Shown here: positions 1-10,094 of the stretch, in pieces
Position numbering within the stretch: position 1 is the stretch's first letter
Layout: every line of letters begins with the position of its first letter
Assembly (NCBI GenBank): GCA_026388155.1
Contig: JAPLKI010000005.1
Location: 1 to 64,000, forward strand
Source: Elusimicrobiota bacterium
GTDB lineage: Bacteria; Elusimicrobiota; Elusimicrobia; Elusimicrobiales; UBA9959
Length of the DNA: 64,000 nt
Direction of reading: 5' to 3'
Notes under the pieces: model-generated
What the model saw: only the letters and a program-made list of their open reading frames with translations
Told to the model about the DNA's origin: nothing
The model's database searches: none
Translations under genes and position numbers: made by a program

Positions 1-325
1 GTCTATAACAGAAAGCGGCGCCATTCGTCTTTGGGTTATATCAGCCCGGATAGTTTTGAAGAAAAAGGCGGGTCAAAATGAGACCGGTCAAGCCCTACAC
101 AAAAATGGGCTTAAACTGTCTCGCAAACGGGGCGCAGTCCAGATTGTGTTACCCCGTTCTACGCGGGATTCCGCTACTAAGGGGGGAACACAGTATTGTT
201 GCATCAAAGATTATCGATTAAAATGGGTCTGTATAGACATAAAGTTGGCATACCCTGGACGTTCCCCTTGTATAACGGTTACAACAAGAAAATTGAAATA
301 AAACTGGTGTAATATAAAAACATAA
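1..325. other. Intergenic / upstream flank, no gene seen
   Basis: I see no convincing gene in this first stretch. The only open frame of note (56-301) has no recognisable family, no Shine-Dalgarno sequence and an unusual composition, so I do not call it. The 3' end leads into the flippase gene at 326. Confidence 0.5.
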
Positions 326-1900
326 ATGGGGAATATGTATACGTCAAAATATTTGAAAATATATTTCTGGCAGGGGGCGGCCTTTCTGCTGCGGTTCCTT
401 TCACTGTTCATTGTAACACCATACCTGACGAAAGACCCCTCAACCTACGGTATTTATGCTGTTTGTTTGTCGGTAACATTTTTTTTTAGTTATGCCGATT
501 TGGGCTTTTTAAGGGCGGGGCAAAAGTATGCGGCGGAATGTTATGCGAAAGGAGAACGAGCCGAGGAGATGCGGTATATCGGTTTTGGAATATTCGTGCT
601 GCTCGGGTTCACGTTGCTTTGCTCCTCTGCGATCTGTTACCTGGGCTATCACCCCCAGGTATTGATTAAAGGATTATCTGCTCCCGGAAAGATTTCCACG
701 GCATCAAATCTTTTGCTTATACTTGCTGGGTTCGCTCCCGTTACCGTTCTTCAGCGCATGGCGGCTATGATTTTTGATATACGTTTGGAGAGTTATATAA
801 ACCAGCGCATATCTCTTTTCGCGAGTATTATCACTATAAGTTCGGTCTTTTATTTCTTTGGAGGCGGGGATTACCGGATTGTCCCTTATTTTTTCTTTTC
901 TCAATCCCTTAATCTTATTGCGGTCGGTGTATGTTTATGGCTGGCTAAACGAAAATATGGTTATGATTTAAAACAATTGTTCAAATCTATTGCTTTTAAC
1001 GCAGATATCTATAAGAAAGCCAATGGTCTCGCCTATTCAGGGCTGTATGTGATGGTTGTATGGATTCTTTTTTATGAACTTGATCAAATGGCCATTGGTA
1101 AGTTTTTAGGTATTGAGAAAGTTGCCATTTATTCCATTGCCTTTGCTTTTGCTACTTTGTTCCGGTCTGTTTACGGCATCCTTTTCTCCCCATTTGTGGT
1201 CAGGGCCAACCACTTTGTGGGGAATGGTGATGAGGAAGGTCTTAAAAGGTTCTCTCTTCAGTTAGTTTCGCTTTCAGCGCCTCTTGTTGTTCTCCCGACG
1301 ATAGCTCTTGCTCTTGTTGCCAGGCCCTTTATTCTGTCGTGGGTGGGGACAAACTACAGCAACAGTGTCGCCTTAGCAAGATTGTTTTCACTTATCGCGA
1401 CTTTATCCTTTATCTCGTACACAGCAAGTATGATCCTTACCGCAAAAGTACGGCTTAAAGAGGTGTATATAACTTCCACAATTCAACCCATAATATACTG
1501 GCTGGGAATACTGACTACTTATTCATTCTGGGGGTTATTGTCTTTTGCGGCATTTAAGTTGATTGCAACCGTAATTCCAACTATATACTTTTTTTGTATT
1601 TTAATAAGGTTTTTTAATATGTCCGCGAAAGAATTGCTTCAAAAAACAGTGTATCCGCTTGTGTGGCCTTTGATGTTTTTGGTTACAGCGCTTCTAATTG
1701 CCAATAGATATCTGCCTTGTGAAAAATCAAAAGTTAATTTGCTGATAGTCCTGGGAACAACGGGTATATGTATCGCCACAAGCATGGGAATACAATATTT
1801 AACCTCTTCGGATATACGAAAAGCCGCCAAAAACATCATTGGAAATATTTTCCCTGAAAAACCAATAACAAAAGTTTGGCCGGGAGCGGGCATCGCATAA
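326..1900 (+). CDS. Polysaccharide flippase (Wzx/MATE-like, MOP superfamily)
   Basis: This is a 524-residue polytopic inner-membrane protein, almost entirely hydrophobic, with about twelve predicted membrane helices separated by short charged loops. Length and pattern fit the oligosaccharide flippases of the MOP superfamily, which move undecaprenyl-linked repeat units across the inner membrane. It begins with a short cytoplasmic stretch and a first helix around residues 14-35. Its stop overlaps the start of the next gene (TAATG at 1898-1902), so the two are probably translationally coupled. The position at the head of a glycosyltransferase cluster supports a role in O-antigen or capsule export. 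The specific substrate cannot be read from sequence. Confidence 0.85.
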   Translation: MGNMYTSKYLKIYFWQGAAFLLRFLSLFIVTPYLTKDPSTYGIYAVCLSVTFFFSYADLGFLRAGQKYAAECYAKGERAEEMRYIGFGIFVLLGFTLLCSSAICYLGYHPQVLIKGLSAPGKISTASNLLLILAGFAPVTVLQRMAAMIFDIRLESYINQRISLFASIITISSVFYFFGGGDYRIVPYFFFSQSLNLIAVGVCLWLAKRKYGYDLKQLFKSIAFNADIYKKANGLAYSGLYVMVVWILFYELDQMAIGKFLGIEKVAIYSIAFAFATLFRSVYGILFSPFVVRANHFVGNGDEEGLKRFSLQLVSLSAPLVVLPTIALALVARPFILSWVGTNYSNSVALARLFSLIATLSFISYTASMILTAKVRLKEVYITSTIQPIIYWLGILTTYSFWGLLSFAAFKLIATVIPTIYFFCILIRFFNMSAKELLQKTVYPLVWPLMFLVTALLIANRYLPCEKSKVNLLIVLGTTGICIATSMGIQYLTSSDIRKAAKNIIGNIFPEKPITKVWPGAGIA

Positions 1901-4176
1901 TGGAACTTTTATATTTTACAGATATTTCACAATTGCAATATGTTTTGGATAAGAAACCGCTATTGCTTGAACAAATGCAGCCGATTACGGGAGATGTCGT
2001 TGTAGCATGCGAACTGGAAAGGCGGAATATCAGCTTTGTCGATGAATGGGACTTTTTGGGGCCAACTGATATTGAAAGGAATTCTGGAATAGCAAATGAT
2101 CTTTCAGGGACCTGGTGGCATGAAAACCTTGCAAGTACAGAATATGAAGGATTTTCTTTATTGGATGCAGCCAGACAAGATATGGTTTATCCTTTGGAGG
2201 CCTGCCTGAATGCAAGGACTGTTTATGAAAAAATATTTCAAAAGAATCATATTAATAGAATATCGGGATACTTTTTGCCAGAAATCGGAGTTATTCGTTG
2301 TGGACCTTTCCCAACACATCGGGCCGTAAGATCTGTTTCCCAGGCAATATTATTTTGGTTGGCAGATAAATATGGCATTCAAATTGACAAACTGGAATCA
2401 AAATATCCGCTTTCCGAGGGTGTTATAAGAAAGGGTCGCCGTTTTTTTGGTTCAGTAAAAATAATTGCCTCTAACAAAATGGATGTTAAAGCAGCAAAAG
2501 TCGCGCTTGTTGTAAGTGGCGGTATGGATGAAGCTGAATATAAGACTCTTAAGAACATTATAAATGATTTGCTGGGATGGCAGTCCCTTGCAATTAGTCA
2601 AAGCGATTTTTTGTGTAACCCATTAATCAAAGATGAAAAAAATAAAAACCTTGAACTCCAATCATCCTGGATCGGTTTTTGTGAGTCTGTTGAACAATAC
2701 CAGGGCCATTATCCTGAAATTTTTGCAAACCCCCACCTCAAGTTTCAGTTTCAACGCATATGGGATGAAATAGGACTTGCGGTTAAGTGTGGGAATGTTT
2801 TTTCAACATTTCTTGATGTCCTTCAGCCCTCCTTAATAATATTCGGACATGAGGCGTTTACTATAGAACGCGTTCTTGTGCGATTGGCAAAGAAAAAAGG
2901 TATTCATACTGTGGGGCTTGTGCATGAAGGACTAGGGCATAAAATTGGCTTTAGAGGCGGGGTGGGAGATGCCGATTCGCTTTTGGTGTGGTCTGACATC
3001 GGTTTTAATGCTCTAAAATCGTACGGCATTAATGAGGCCAGGCTACAAAAAATAGGTTCGATTAGATATGAGCCAAAATTAAATAAATATCTTCAGAAAA
3101 CGCGTTCCAACGAAAGTGAGTTTAAAAATAGGGCAAAGAAACGCATAGGGATACCGGTAAATAAATCCACAATTTTGATATTAACAACTGCGATAAATAC
3201 GGGCTTCTACACTCCGATAGCAAACCCCCGGAAACACCGTGAAACAATTAATGAGCTTATTACATTAATTAAATCACGGCAGGATTTACAGTTTATCATC
3301 AAACCCCATCGGAGTTATGATTATTATGAGCTTTACAGAAAACTAACTGAACTAAACCTTGCAAATCTCAAGCTTTTGGAATCAGCGACTTTGGACGAAG
3401 CTCTTGAAGCAAGCGATATCTGCCTGATGATAAACTATTTCACAACGGCTGGTCTAGAGGCCATGTTAAGCCGGGTGCCTGTAATATATTTGAATACGGC
3501 CGTTTACGATCTTCCTGAGTGGAATGATATTTTGCCGGGTTTTGTTTTAAATCGGATACGATCAGTTTCGGAACTTGAAAATCATATTGACAGTTTGCTT
3601 AATGATCCGGCTTTTAAAGAGGGCTCTTTTATTGAGGCTGAAAAACTAATCAAACAGGTCCTTGATGTCAAAGAAAAATCAGCAATAGCGCGATTGCTTG
3701 ATTTTATTCAAAGCATAAGTGCGAATTCTTGGATAAAACAATCAGATGTTAAATCGGTTATTCAGACAATATGCGCGGAGCCACATGCTAAAAATATTAA
3801 TGAGGAATTGGCCGGTGAATTTATAAAACAACACATAGTGAATCAATCATTTAAAAATGTTTTATATGTCTTTTCGTTTTTGGCCGGCACTTACAACCTT
3901 GGCGTTTCAAATATTTATAAAATTTTCAATGTGATTCAAAGTCATTTTGCTCAAGAGAACAAATTATCCTGGAGTGAGTCAAATTGGGCAATGTTTCTGG
4001 CATATATCTCTGGGTATAATCTGAAAGTGCCCGGTAGTGATATTCCCTCTGCATTTAAATTGGGCTTGTTTGTTTTGCTACATCCAAAAAAGTTTATTTT
4101 TTCAAATGGCACAATCAAAGGGGGTTTGATGCGGTATTTAACTCAGGCAATGACTGGAAAAATTATTGCTCGATAA
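1900..4176 (+). CDS. Large predicted GT-B-fold surface-polysaccharide transferase
   Basis: This 758-residue soluble protein is not placed in a named family with confidence. The middle and C-terminal parts look like a GT-B-type glycosyl/glycerophosphotransferase: a FGHEAF strand near residue 314, a histidine-rich LVHEGLGHKIGFRGG segment near 340, IIKPHRSYDYYE near 467 and GLEAMLSRVPVIYLN near 518, the last typical of a nucleotide-binding C-terminal domain. The N-terminal 300 residues are unassigned. I chose the ATG at 1900, which overlaps the flippase stop with GGGAG upstream; a TTG at 1876 would add eight residues. The gene is more AT-rich than the later part of the locus. It could be a Kdo- or CDP-glycerol-type transferase; the donor is unknown. 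Confidence 0.6.
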   Translation: MELLYFTDISQLQYVLDKKPLLLEQMQPITGDVVVACELERRNISFVDEWDFLGPTDIERNSGIANDLSGTWWHENLASTEYEGFSLLDAARQDMVYPLEACLNARTVYEKIFQKNHINRISGYFLPEIGVIRCGPFPTHRAVRSVSQAILFWLADKYGIQIDKLESKYPLSEGVIRKGRRFFGSVKIIASNKMDVKAAKVALVVSGGMDEAEYKTLKNIINDLLGWQSLAISQSDFLCNPLIKDEKNKNLELQSSWIGFCESVEQYQGHYPEIFANPHLKFQFQRIWDEIGLAVKCGNVFSTFLDVLQPSLIIFGHEAFTIERVLVRLAKKKGIHTVGLVHEGLGHKIGFRGGVGDADSLLVWSDIGFNALKSYGINEARLQKIGSIRYEPKLNKYLQKTRSNESEFKNRAKKRIGIPVNKSTILILTTAINTGFYTPIANPRKHRETINELITLIKSRQDLQFIIKPHRSYDYYELYRKLTELNLANLKLLESATLDEALEASDICLMINYFTTAGLEAMLSRVPVIYLNTAVYDLPEWNDILPGFVLNRIRSVSELENHIDSLLNDPAFKEGSFIEAEKLIKQVLDVKEKSAIARLLDFIQSISANSWIKQSDVKSVIQTICAEPHAKNINEELAGEFIKQHIVNQSFKNVLYVFSFLAGTYNLGVSNIYKIFNVIQSHFAQENKLSWSESNWAMFLAYISGYNLKVPGSDIPSAFKLGLFVLLHPKKFIFSNGTIKGGLMRYLTQAMTGKIIAR

Positions 4177-4264
4177 TTATAAAACAATCCTAAGATGGGG
4201 CAAGGAGATTTTACACAGCTGCCCCGTACTTATTTTATGACACATCATATCTAAAAAATAAATT

Positions 4265-5302
4265 ATGAACCCATCAGAAAACCATACAAATTGTCATTTA
4301 TGTTTAGAATCAGCAACATTAAAATATAAAAACTATCCAGGGTATCAAATTCCGTCTTTTTTTGATATTTATTATTGTTCTTCTTGTGACACTTCCTTTT
4401 CCATGCCTCGCGTTGAAGGGAATGAGATTTATGATTTAATCTATAAAAATGGTCCAGCGGTCAGATGGTATAATCGTTATTGGGGATATTCTACGGCTGT
4501 TAAAACTAAAAAAAAACCGTTAGATTATTTGGCTGAATCAGAAGATGTTTATTGGGGGGTTAAAGAATCTTTAAAGCAAATTACCAAAAACGCTTTAATT
4601 CCAGCCAAAATCTTGGAAATTGGTTGTGGTTTGGGGTATTTGACTTACTCTTTAAATAAGTCGGGTTATAATTCACAAGGCTTAGATATTTCTCAAGAAG
4701 CTGTAAATAGAGCGATAAAAGATTATGGAAATTATTACATATGTGAAGATTTGTTTAAATATGCTGTCAACCATGAAAATGAATATGATGTGATAATATT
4801 TACTGAATTGATAGAGCATCTAAACGATATTTATGGCTTTATGGAAAATTTAAGAAAACTTTTAAAATCTGATGGAAAAATTGTTTTGACAACACCTAAC
4901 AAATCTTTTTATCCATCAGACGTGCTTTGGGCTACAGATCTGCCGCCAGTTCATTGTTGGTGGTTAAGCGAAAAATCTATTACGCATCTTGCTGAAAAAT
5001 TGAATATGAATGTGTCTTTTTTAGATTTCAAGAAATATTATTCCAGGCATACAACATGGGTGGATTTAAGAAAAATTGCAATCCCAATTACCCCACCAGT
5101 ATTTGATAGGGATGGAACAGTGATTGACAAAACCACAACAGTATTTAATAGAGAGTGCGGAATTAAAAAGATATTAAAAAAAGCAGAATTTGTTAAATTA
5201 ATATTTGCAAAAATGCGGTATTTTTGGGTTAGAAATAATCGGGATTTATTAATCCCCAAAAATAGAGGCCCTGTGCTATGTGCAATTTTACAGAAGAAAT
5301 AA
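4265..5302 (+). CDS. SAM-dependent class I methyltransferase with N-terminal zinc-ribbon-like motif
   Basis: The protein has 345 residues. Cysteine pairs at C10/C13 and C38/C41 form a probable zinc-binding knuckle, as in sugar C-methyltransferases and related proteins of O-antigen clusters. The class I SAM-binding motif ILEIGCGLGYL lies near residues 117-127, with an acidic GLDIS strand after it and TELIEHLND as post-motif I. The C-terminal quarter is basic and unassigned. Base composition is strikingly AT-rich (long A/T runs, AAA and TTA codons) compared with the GC-rich genes after 10 kb, which suggests recent acquisition. A likely role is modification of a sugar or another small acceptor in the surface polysaccharide; the substrate is not predictable. 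Confidence 0.8.
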   Translation: MNPSENHTNCHLCLESATLKYKNYPGYQIPSFFDIYYCSSCDTSFSMPRVEGNEIYDLIYKNGPAVRWYNRYWGYSTAVKTKKKPLDYLAESEDVYWGVKESLKQITKNALIPAKILEIGCGLGYLTYSLNKSGYNSQGLDISQEAVNRAIKDYGNYYICEDLFKYAVNHENEYDVIIFTELIEHLNDIYGFMENLRKLLKSDGKIVLTTPNKSFYPSDVLWATDLPPVHCWWLSEKSITHLAEKLNMNVSFLDFKKYYSRHTTWVDLRKIAIPITPPVFDRDGTVIDKTTTVFNRECGIKKILKKAEFVKLIFAKMRYFWVRNNRDLLIPKNRGPVLCAILQKK

Positions 5303-5649
5303 ACATGAGATAAAACACATTAAAGTTCTTTGCTCGAAAAAGCATTAAGCGTATGTTTAACTCTTTCGGGTTTGTTGTGCGTAAACAAAGTGGTTTTTAT
5401 GGGATACACCGGTTAAAAACCTGTCCCATGGGGTGGTTGCAGGGCTCTGTCGGTTCGCAGAGTCTGCCGGGAGGTCGGTACACATCTGGCCCCCAATCGC
5501 CTATAACTGCAAGTCCAAGGCGGTTTACGAGATGGCCTTGTTTAATCATGCGACTTTTCATCTTTTTGCTGATATGAAATATCTTAAGTTCGCGTGCATA
5601 GCAAAAAGCAATTAGTCTATAACTGCTAAAATTATAAGAGCACCCGATA
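5303..5649. other. 347-bp gap with an inverted word pair, no gene
   Basis: No gene is supported. Positions 5401-5427 form a hairpin-like pair, GGGATACACCGGTT followed by AAAAACCTGTCCC, related to the GGGACAGACACCGGTTT word seen at 16831 and 20869. The short open frames here overlap on both strands and have no recognisable product, so the stretch probably marks an insertion or deletion scar between the AT-rich methyltransferase gene and the next gene. Confidence 0.45.
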
Positions 5650-6720
5650 ATGGAAAACAAAGCGAGAGTTATTGCGGCCTATCTTCCACAGTATTATCCT
5701 ATTCCGGAAAACGATATTTGGTGGGGGAAGGGTTTTACGGAATGGACTAACGTCGGAAAAGCCAAACCTTTATTTAAAGGTCACTATCAACCGCGTGTCC
5801 CGGCTGATTTGGGTTATTATGATTTGCGTGTGCCCGAAACCAGGCAAGCACAGGCTGATATGGCGCGGGAATGCGGGATAGAGGGCTTTTGTTATTGGCA
5901 TTATTGGTTTGGAAATGGCAAAAGACTTTTAGATAGGCCTTTCAAGGAAGTGCTAAAGAGTGGGGAACCGGATTATCCATTTTGTTTGGCGTGGGCTAAT
6001 AGCTCCTGGCAAGGAATTGACTATGGGGTAAAAGGGCAAAAACTTTTAATTAAGCAGGAATATCCCGGATTGAAGGACCACGAGCAACATTTTTATGAAA
6101 TTCTGCCGGCTTTATCGGATCATCGGTATATTAGAGTTGAAAATAAACCATTATTCTTGATTTTTAACCCACGCCATCTTCCTAATCCAAAAGAATTTAT
6201 TGATTGTTGGCAAAATCTTGCGGTTAAAAATGGATTGGAGGGTGTTTATTTTGTCGCCCAAACATCCGATTTGCCTGCGATTGATCCATTAATAAATGAA
6301 GGATATGACTCGGTAAATATTATTAGAATTTCACATCCGCCTAGATATGGGATATCAACAATTCAGAAGATAAAGCGAAAAGTCTTTAGAGAACTGGTAA
6401 GGTATAACTATAAGGATGCTATTAAATTCTTTTCCGGACCTGAAGATTATTCTGAAAAAGTTATTCCGTCAATTTTTCCCAATTGGGACCATACCCCCAG
6501 AAGTGGAAAGAAAGGGTATGTTTTACATGGTTCTACTCCTGAGCTTTTTAAAAAACACGTTGAGATAGTTCTTAAAGCAGTTGCGAATAAACCGACACAA
6601 AAGAAAATCATATATCTTAAATCCTGGAATGAATGGGCAGAAGGCAATTATATGGAGCCGGATTTAATGTTCGGGCATGGCTATTTACAGGCCCTTAAAG
6701 AGTGTTTAATCGGATCATAA
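5650..6720 (+). CDS. WbsX-like / GH99-like glycan protein
   Basis: A 356-residue protein with the hallmarks of the WbsX family (glycoside-hydrolase-99-like TIM barrel) found in O-antigen and capsule clusters. It has an N-terminal AAYLPQYYPIPENDIWWGKG, then FTEWTNV, GFCYWHYWFGNGKRLLDRPF near residues 78-97, and a C-terminal KSWNEWAEGNYMEPD that carries the usual acidic residues. Length matches the family. Members are annotated as glycosyltransferases, but the fold is that of endo-mannosidase-type hydrolases, so it may trim or transfer a glycan. It has no signal peptide and so is probably cytoplasmic. It precedes a methyltransferase gene by only 17 bp. Confidence 0.85.
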   Translation: MENKARVIAAYLPQYYPIPENDIWWGKGFTEWTNVGKAKPLFKGHYQPRVPADLGYYDLRVPETRQAQADMARECGIEGFCYWHYWFGNGKRLLDRPFKEVLKSGEPDYPFCLAWANSSWQGIDYGVKGQKLLIKQEYPGLKDHEQHFYEILPALSDHRYIRVENKPLFLIFNPRHLPNPKEFIDCWQNLAVKNGLEGVYFVAQTSDLPAIDPLINEGYDSVNIIRISHPPRYGISTIQKIKRKVFRELVRYNYKDAIKFFSGPEDYSEKVIPSIFPNWDHTPRSGKKGYVLHGSTPELFKKHVEIVLKAVANKPTQKKIIYLKSWNEWAEGNYMEPDLMFGHGYLQALKECLIGS

Positions 6721-6737
6721 TCATATTTGAGATCGTT

Positions 6738-7472
6738 ATGGAACAATTTGAATATCGAAAAAAAATATATCCTAAATACACCAGTCACATGACAGGGTAC
6801 GCCAATCTATCCGAGGATGATTATGTCCGCTGGGGGGAGGCCGCCGCTTCGTATTTGAATGGCTGGTTGCCGCAGAATAAGCAAGCACAGTGCCTGGATG
6901 TGGCATGCGGGGCGGGACATCTGCTGCATATGCTTAAAACAAAGGGGTATTCTAATTTAACCGGAATTGATATCAGCCCCGAACAAGTGGCGACAGCTAA
7001 AAGAATCTGGGGCAATGTCTTTGAGGCAAATGTTCTTGATTTCCTTCAGCAACATCCGGAATCTTTTGACCTTATTACAGGGTTTGATGTTATTGAACAT
7101 TTCACAAAAAACGAAGTTTTTGAATTCTTAGGGGGGGCCTGTCGCGCACTGCGCCCTGGAGGGATACTTATTCTTCAAACTATAAATGCCGAAAGTCCTT
7201 TTGGGCTTAAGGTTCGATATGGTGATTTTACGCATGAGCTGGCTTTTGATGTCAATGGTCTTGAACGTCTTTTATCAATCACAGGATTCGTAAATATTAA
7301 GGCGCGAGAATGCGGGCCGTATGTGCATGGATTAAAAAGTTTAATCCGCAAAATTTTATGGAATTTAATCCGCCAGGGAATCAAGGTTTGGAATCTTGCC
7401 GAGACTGGGTCGCCGGGAAGCTGTGTGTTCACGAGGGTCTTTGATATAAAGGCGGAAAACCCAAAACATTAG
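6738..7472 (+). CDS. SAM-dependent class I methyltransferase
   Basis: A 244-residue class I methyltransferase. The SAM-binding motif LDVACGAGHLL lies near residues 52-62, followed by the GIDIS acidic strand, the FDLITGFDVIEHF motif II region, and LRPGGILILQT for motif III. I chose the ATG at 6738, 17 bp after the previous stop and preceded by TTGAGA; a GTG at 6702 would overlap the previous gene. It ends three bases before the Shine-Dalgarno-bearing start region of the next glycosyltransferase, so the genes are probably co-transcribed. It likely methylates a sugar or lipid-linked intermediate of the surface polysaccharide. Confidence 0.8.
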   Translation: MEQFEYRKKIYPKYTSHMTGYANLSEDDYVRWGEAAASYLNGWLPQNKQAQCLDVACGAGHLLHMLKTKGYSNLTGIDISPEQVATAKRIWGNVFEANVLDFLQQHPESFDLITGFDVIEHFTKNEVFEFLGGACRALRPGGILILQTINAESPFGLKVRYGDFTHELAFDVNGLERLLSITGFVNIKARECGPYVHGLKSLIRKILWNLIRQGIKVWNLAETGSPGSCVFTRVFDIKAENPKH

Positions 7473-7481
7473 GAAGTGGCG

Positions 7482-8516
7482 ATGAAAATTGTATTCGTTG
7501 GGCCTTTATGGGAAGGGAGTACGAGTTTGCAGCGCATGCGCGTCCTTCAGGGGATGGGGCACAAAGCCTTTCCTGTTGACACTTTGCCGGCACGGATTCA
7601 TAAACGCCAAAATGGTTTGGCGTTGAGGCTTTTGAATAAAATAGTAAAAGGCCTGGATTGGGTCGGAGCAAACACTGCGATAAGAGATCTGTTTCTCTCT
7701 GGTCCTGGTGACATCTTATGGCTTGACAAAGCTTTAACCATACTTCCTCAAACACTTCAGTATGTGAAAAATCTGAGGCCTAAAACAATTATTGTCGGCT
7801 ACTCGCCGGATGATATGGCTGGCCCGCATAATCAGACGGATCGCTTTCTTAAATCATTGAAATATTACGATATTTATTTTACAACAAAGACTTACGGCGT
7901 TCCCGAGCTTAAAGCGCTGGGTTGCCCGGATGTAAGATTTGTAACTAATGGATATGATCCGGAAACACACAAACCTTACCGGCTAACAAATCATGAGAAG
8001 CAAATATTCGGTGGGCCTGTTGGTTTTATCGGGGACTATGAACAGGAGCGTGCCGATTCAATTCGGTTTTTGGCGGACCATGGTGTCAAGGTTAGAATAT
8101 GGGGCCCGAACTGGAATAAAATGAAGCCGCATCACAATATCGTTATTGAAGGGAAACCATTGTGGGGAGAGGACTATGCAAAGGCTGTCTGTGCTTTTGA
8201 CATCAATCTCGGTTTTTTACGGAAGATCAATCGGGACAGGCAGACACAAAGAAGCGTGGAAATCCCGGCAACAAGAAGTTTTATGTTAGCTGAGCGCACG
8301 GATGAACATCTGGCTCTATTTGAGGAGGGGAAAGAGGCGGAATACTTCAGTTCAGACCAGGAGCTTTTAAAGAAGGTTAATTATTACCTTGAGAACCCGG
8401 AAGAGCGGGAAAAAATTGCCGCCGCTGGATTTGAGCGCTGTGTTTCCTCTAAATATTCCTATCATGAAGTCATAAAGCTCATGCTGGGACATATTTCTTT
8501 AATAAAAAAATATTAA
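7482..8516 (+). CDS. CgeB-like / group 1-type glycosyltransferase
   Basis: A 344-residue cytoplasmic protein with a GT-B architecture of the CgeB-like group. The N-terminal KIVFVGPLWEGSTSLQRMRVL starts a Rossmann half, and the C-terminal half has GFIGDYEQERADSIRFL, VRIWGPNW and a sequence ending in SVEIPATRSFMLAERTDEHLALFEEGKEAEYF, the pattern used by these enzymes to bind the nucleotide sugar. The ATG at 7482 has AGGAAG immediately upstream and is preferred to a GTG at 7476. It follows the methyltransferase gene closely. The donor sugar is unknown. Confidence 0.8.
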   Translation: MKIVFVGPLWEGSTSLQRMRVLQGMGHKAFPVDTLPARIHKRQNGLALRLLNKIVKGLDWVGANTAIRDLFLSGPGDILWLDKALTILPQTLQYVKNLRPKTIIVGYSPDDMAGPHNQTDRFLKSLKYYDIYFTTKTYGVPELKALGCPDVRFVTNGYDPETHKPYRLTNHEKQIFGGPVGFIGDYEQERADSIRFLADHGVKVRIWGPNWNKMKPHHNIVIEGKPLWGEDYAKAVCAFDINLGFLRKINRDRQTQRSVEIPATRSFMLAERTDEHLALFEEGKEAEYFSSDQELLKKVNYYLENPEEREKIAAAGFERCVSSKYSYHEVIKLMLGHISLIKKY

Positions 8517-8546
8517 CATGCTAAGTTTTGCGTAAAGACGTGTATC

Positions 8547-10094
8547 GTGACAACTATCCCTTGTAAATCGTTTGATAAGCCTCCGTTGACCTTGAGTATT
8601 CCTCTTGGCTGGATAATGGCGCCCATAATTAGTGTTTTTATGGCCGCCATGTTAATATGTTTAGCGGCCAGGGAAATGGATATCGGATTATCGTTGGTGT
8701 TCTCGTTGGCGACCACGGGGATCGCGGCAACTTGTTGGTTCACTGCGAAGTATTATTTAAAAAAGATTCCATATGCATTGGTTTCCCCACCGGTAGTTCT
8801 CCCGCTGTTTTGGTCACTTTTTGCGGTTTTTATGCCCCTTTGTTATTTATTCGGAGGCTCTTCTTCTCCATTGGGGTTACAAGCATTGGGGTTAAATGAA
8901 ATTTATGTTAAAGCTCAATTTTGGGTTTTTATCGGCACGTTAATGCTATGTTTTGGCCTTTCTGTTTTCAGTAAACATTGCTGCAGACTATCTAAACCCG
9001 ACCTTTCGACAAAGGGGATAAAAAGTCTCCATATAGCGTGGTGGGTTCTATTGGGGCTGTCCAGTCTTCAATGGATCCGGACATACCAAATGGGGTTGTT
9101 TAGTCGTGCGGCTATCTATGCGCCTGACCCGACCCCTTTTCTTTGGATTACCGATCAAGCCAGCGAGTACGCATTTTATGCGCTATTAATGATTTCTGTT
9201 TTTATTCTGTCCAGTAATTCGGCCGGAATTGACAAAAAACATTTTCTGAAATGGTACCGAATTGCGGCATGTTTCATGGTGCTCTACTTGTTTCTGAAAG
9301 CACAATATAGATGGTTTGCTATTGTTGTGTTTCTCGTTTTTGCGGGATATTACGCTTATAATCCCGCCAAAATTAAACGTTATCTTGTCGTTTTCGCTGG
9401 CCTGGCTCTTCTTCTTTTCCCCCTTATGAATACTATGCGAAGCGCGGCGTTCATAGTGGGGGGAATGGGAAATGAGCAAATAAAAAGCATGTTAGTGGAT
9501 AACCTAAAAGAAGGTTTGTATAGCACATATTTTCACCCGCAGGATATTCAACGCGAAAACATCTGGGACAGGGCTGGCATTACATTTGAATTTACTGCCG
9601 CCACTATTTATGAAATCCCCGGTAGAGAAAAATATTTTTCAGGCACGTTATTCTTGCAGGACATGAAGCTGATGATTCCGTATATGCTTTGGCCGGAAAA
9701 ATACGCTGATGGCCTCATCATGGACTCAAAGAATCTAATAAACCTTAGGGCTCGAGGGACCGCTGGCGATACCGGAATGAGCCCGATCATTTATTTATGG
9801 GCAGCGGGGGGGCCTTCCGCTGTTTTAATCGGCATGTTCCTTTTTGGTTTAATTTATGGATACATATATTGGAAATGTATTTCAAATATGGAAGGCGGCC
9901 TGGGAATTTTATTGTATTCTTTGTTTCCTTTGGCATTAACGCAATTGGAACAGCATTGGGTTATGAATCTGCTGATCCCCTTGCGTCTTTGTGTCGTTGC
10001 CGTGGTTGTTTGGTGGATAATTAAGGTGTTCGCGCGAATTCCCAAAGGTGTCCATAAGTGGGTAGCTATAAATTCCTCGCAGATAACTCAATAG
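8547..10094 (+). CDS. Wzy-like O-antigen/oligosaccharide repeat-unit polymerase
   Basis: A 515-residue inner-membrane protein with roughly a dozen hydrophobic helices and one long periplasmic region around residues 310-390. This is the usual topology of repeat-unit polymerases, whose sequences are otherwise very divergent. The GTG at 8547 is the first usable start; the Shine-Dalgarno sequence is weak. The position between glycosyltransferase genes, together with the flippase at 326, completes the Wzx/Wzy-dependent set. Assignment rests on topology and context rather than conserved motifs. Confidence 0.65.
   Translation: MTTIPCKSFDKPPLTLSIPLGWIMAPIISVFMAAMLICLAAREMDIGLSLVFSLATTGIAATCWFTAKYYLKKIPYALVSPPVVLPLFWSLFAVFMPLCYLFGGSSSPLGLQALGLNEIYVKAQFWVFIGTLMLCFGLSVFSKHCCRLSKPDLSTKGIKSLHIAWWVLLGLSSLQWIRTYQMGLFSRAAIYAPDPTPFLWITDQASEYAFYALLMISVFILSSNSAGIDKKHFLKWYRIAACFMVLYLFLKAQYRWFAIVVFLVFAGYYAYNPAKIKRYLVVFAGLALLLFPLMNTMRSAAFIVGGMGNEQIKSMLVDNLKEGLYSTYFHPQDIQRENIWDRAGITFEFTAATIYEIPGREKYFSGTLFLQDMKLMIPYMLWPEKYADGLIMDSKNLINLRARGTAGDTGMSPIIYLWAAGGPSAVLIGMFLFGLIYGYIYWKCISNMEGGLGILLYSLFPLALTQLEQHWVMNLLIPLRLCVVAVVVWWIIKVFARIPKGVHKWVAINSSQITQ

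Noticed and set aside
4196-4240. Terminator after the large GT-B-like gene
   Set aside because: GGGGCA/TGCCCC can pair, but the loop is long and no T run follows; too weak to call.
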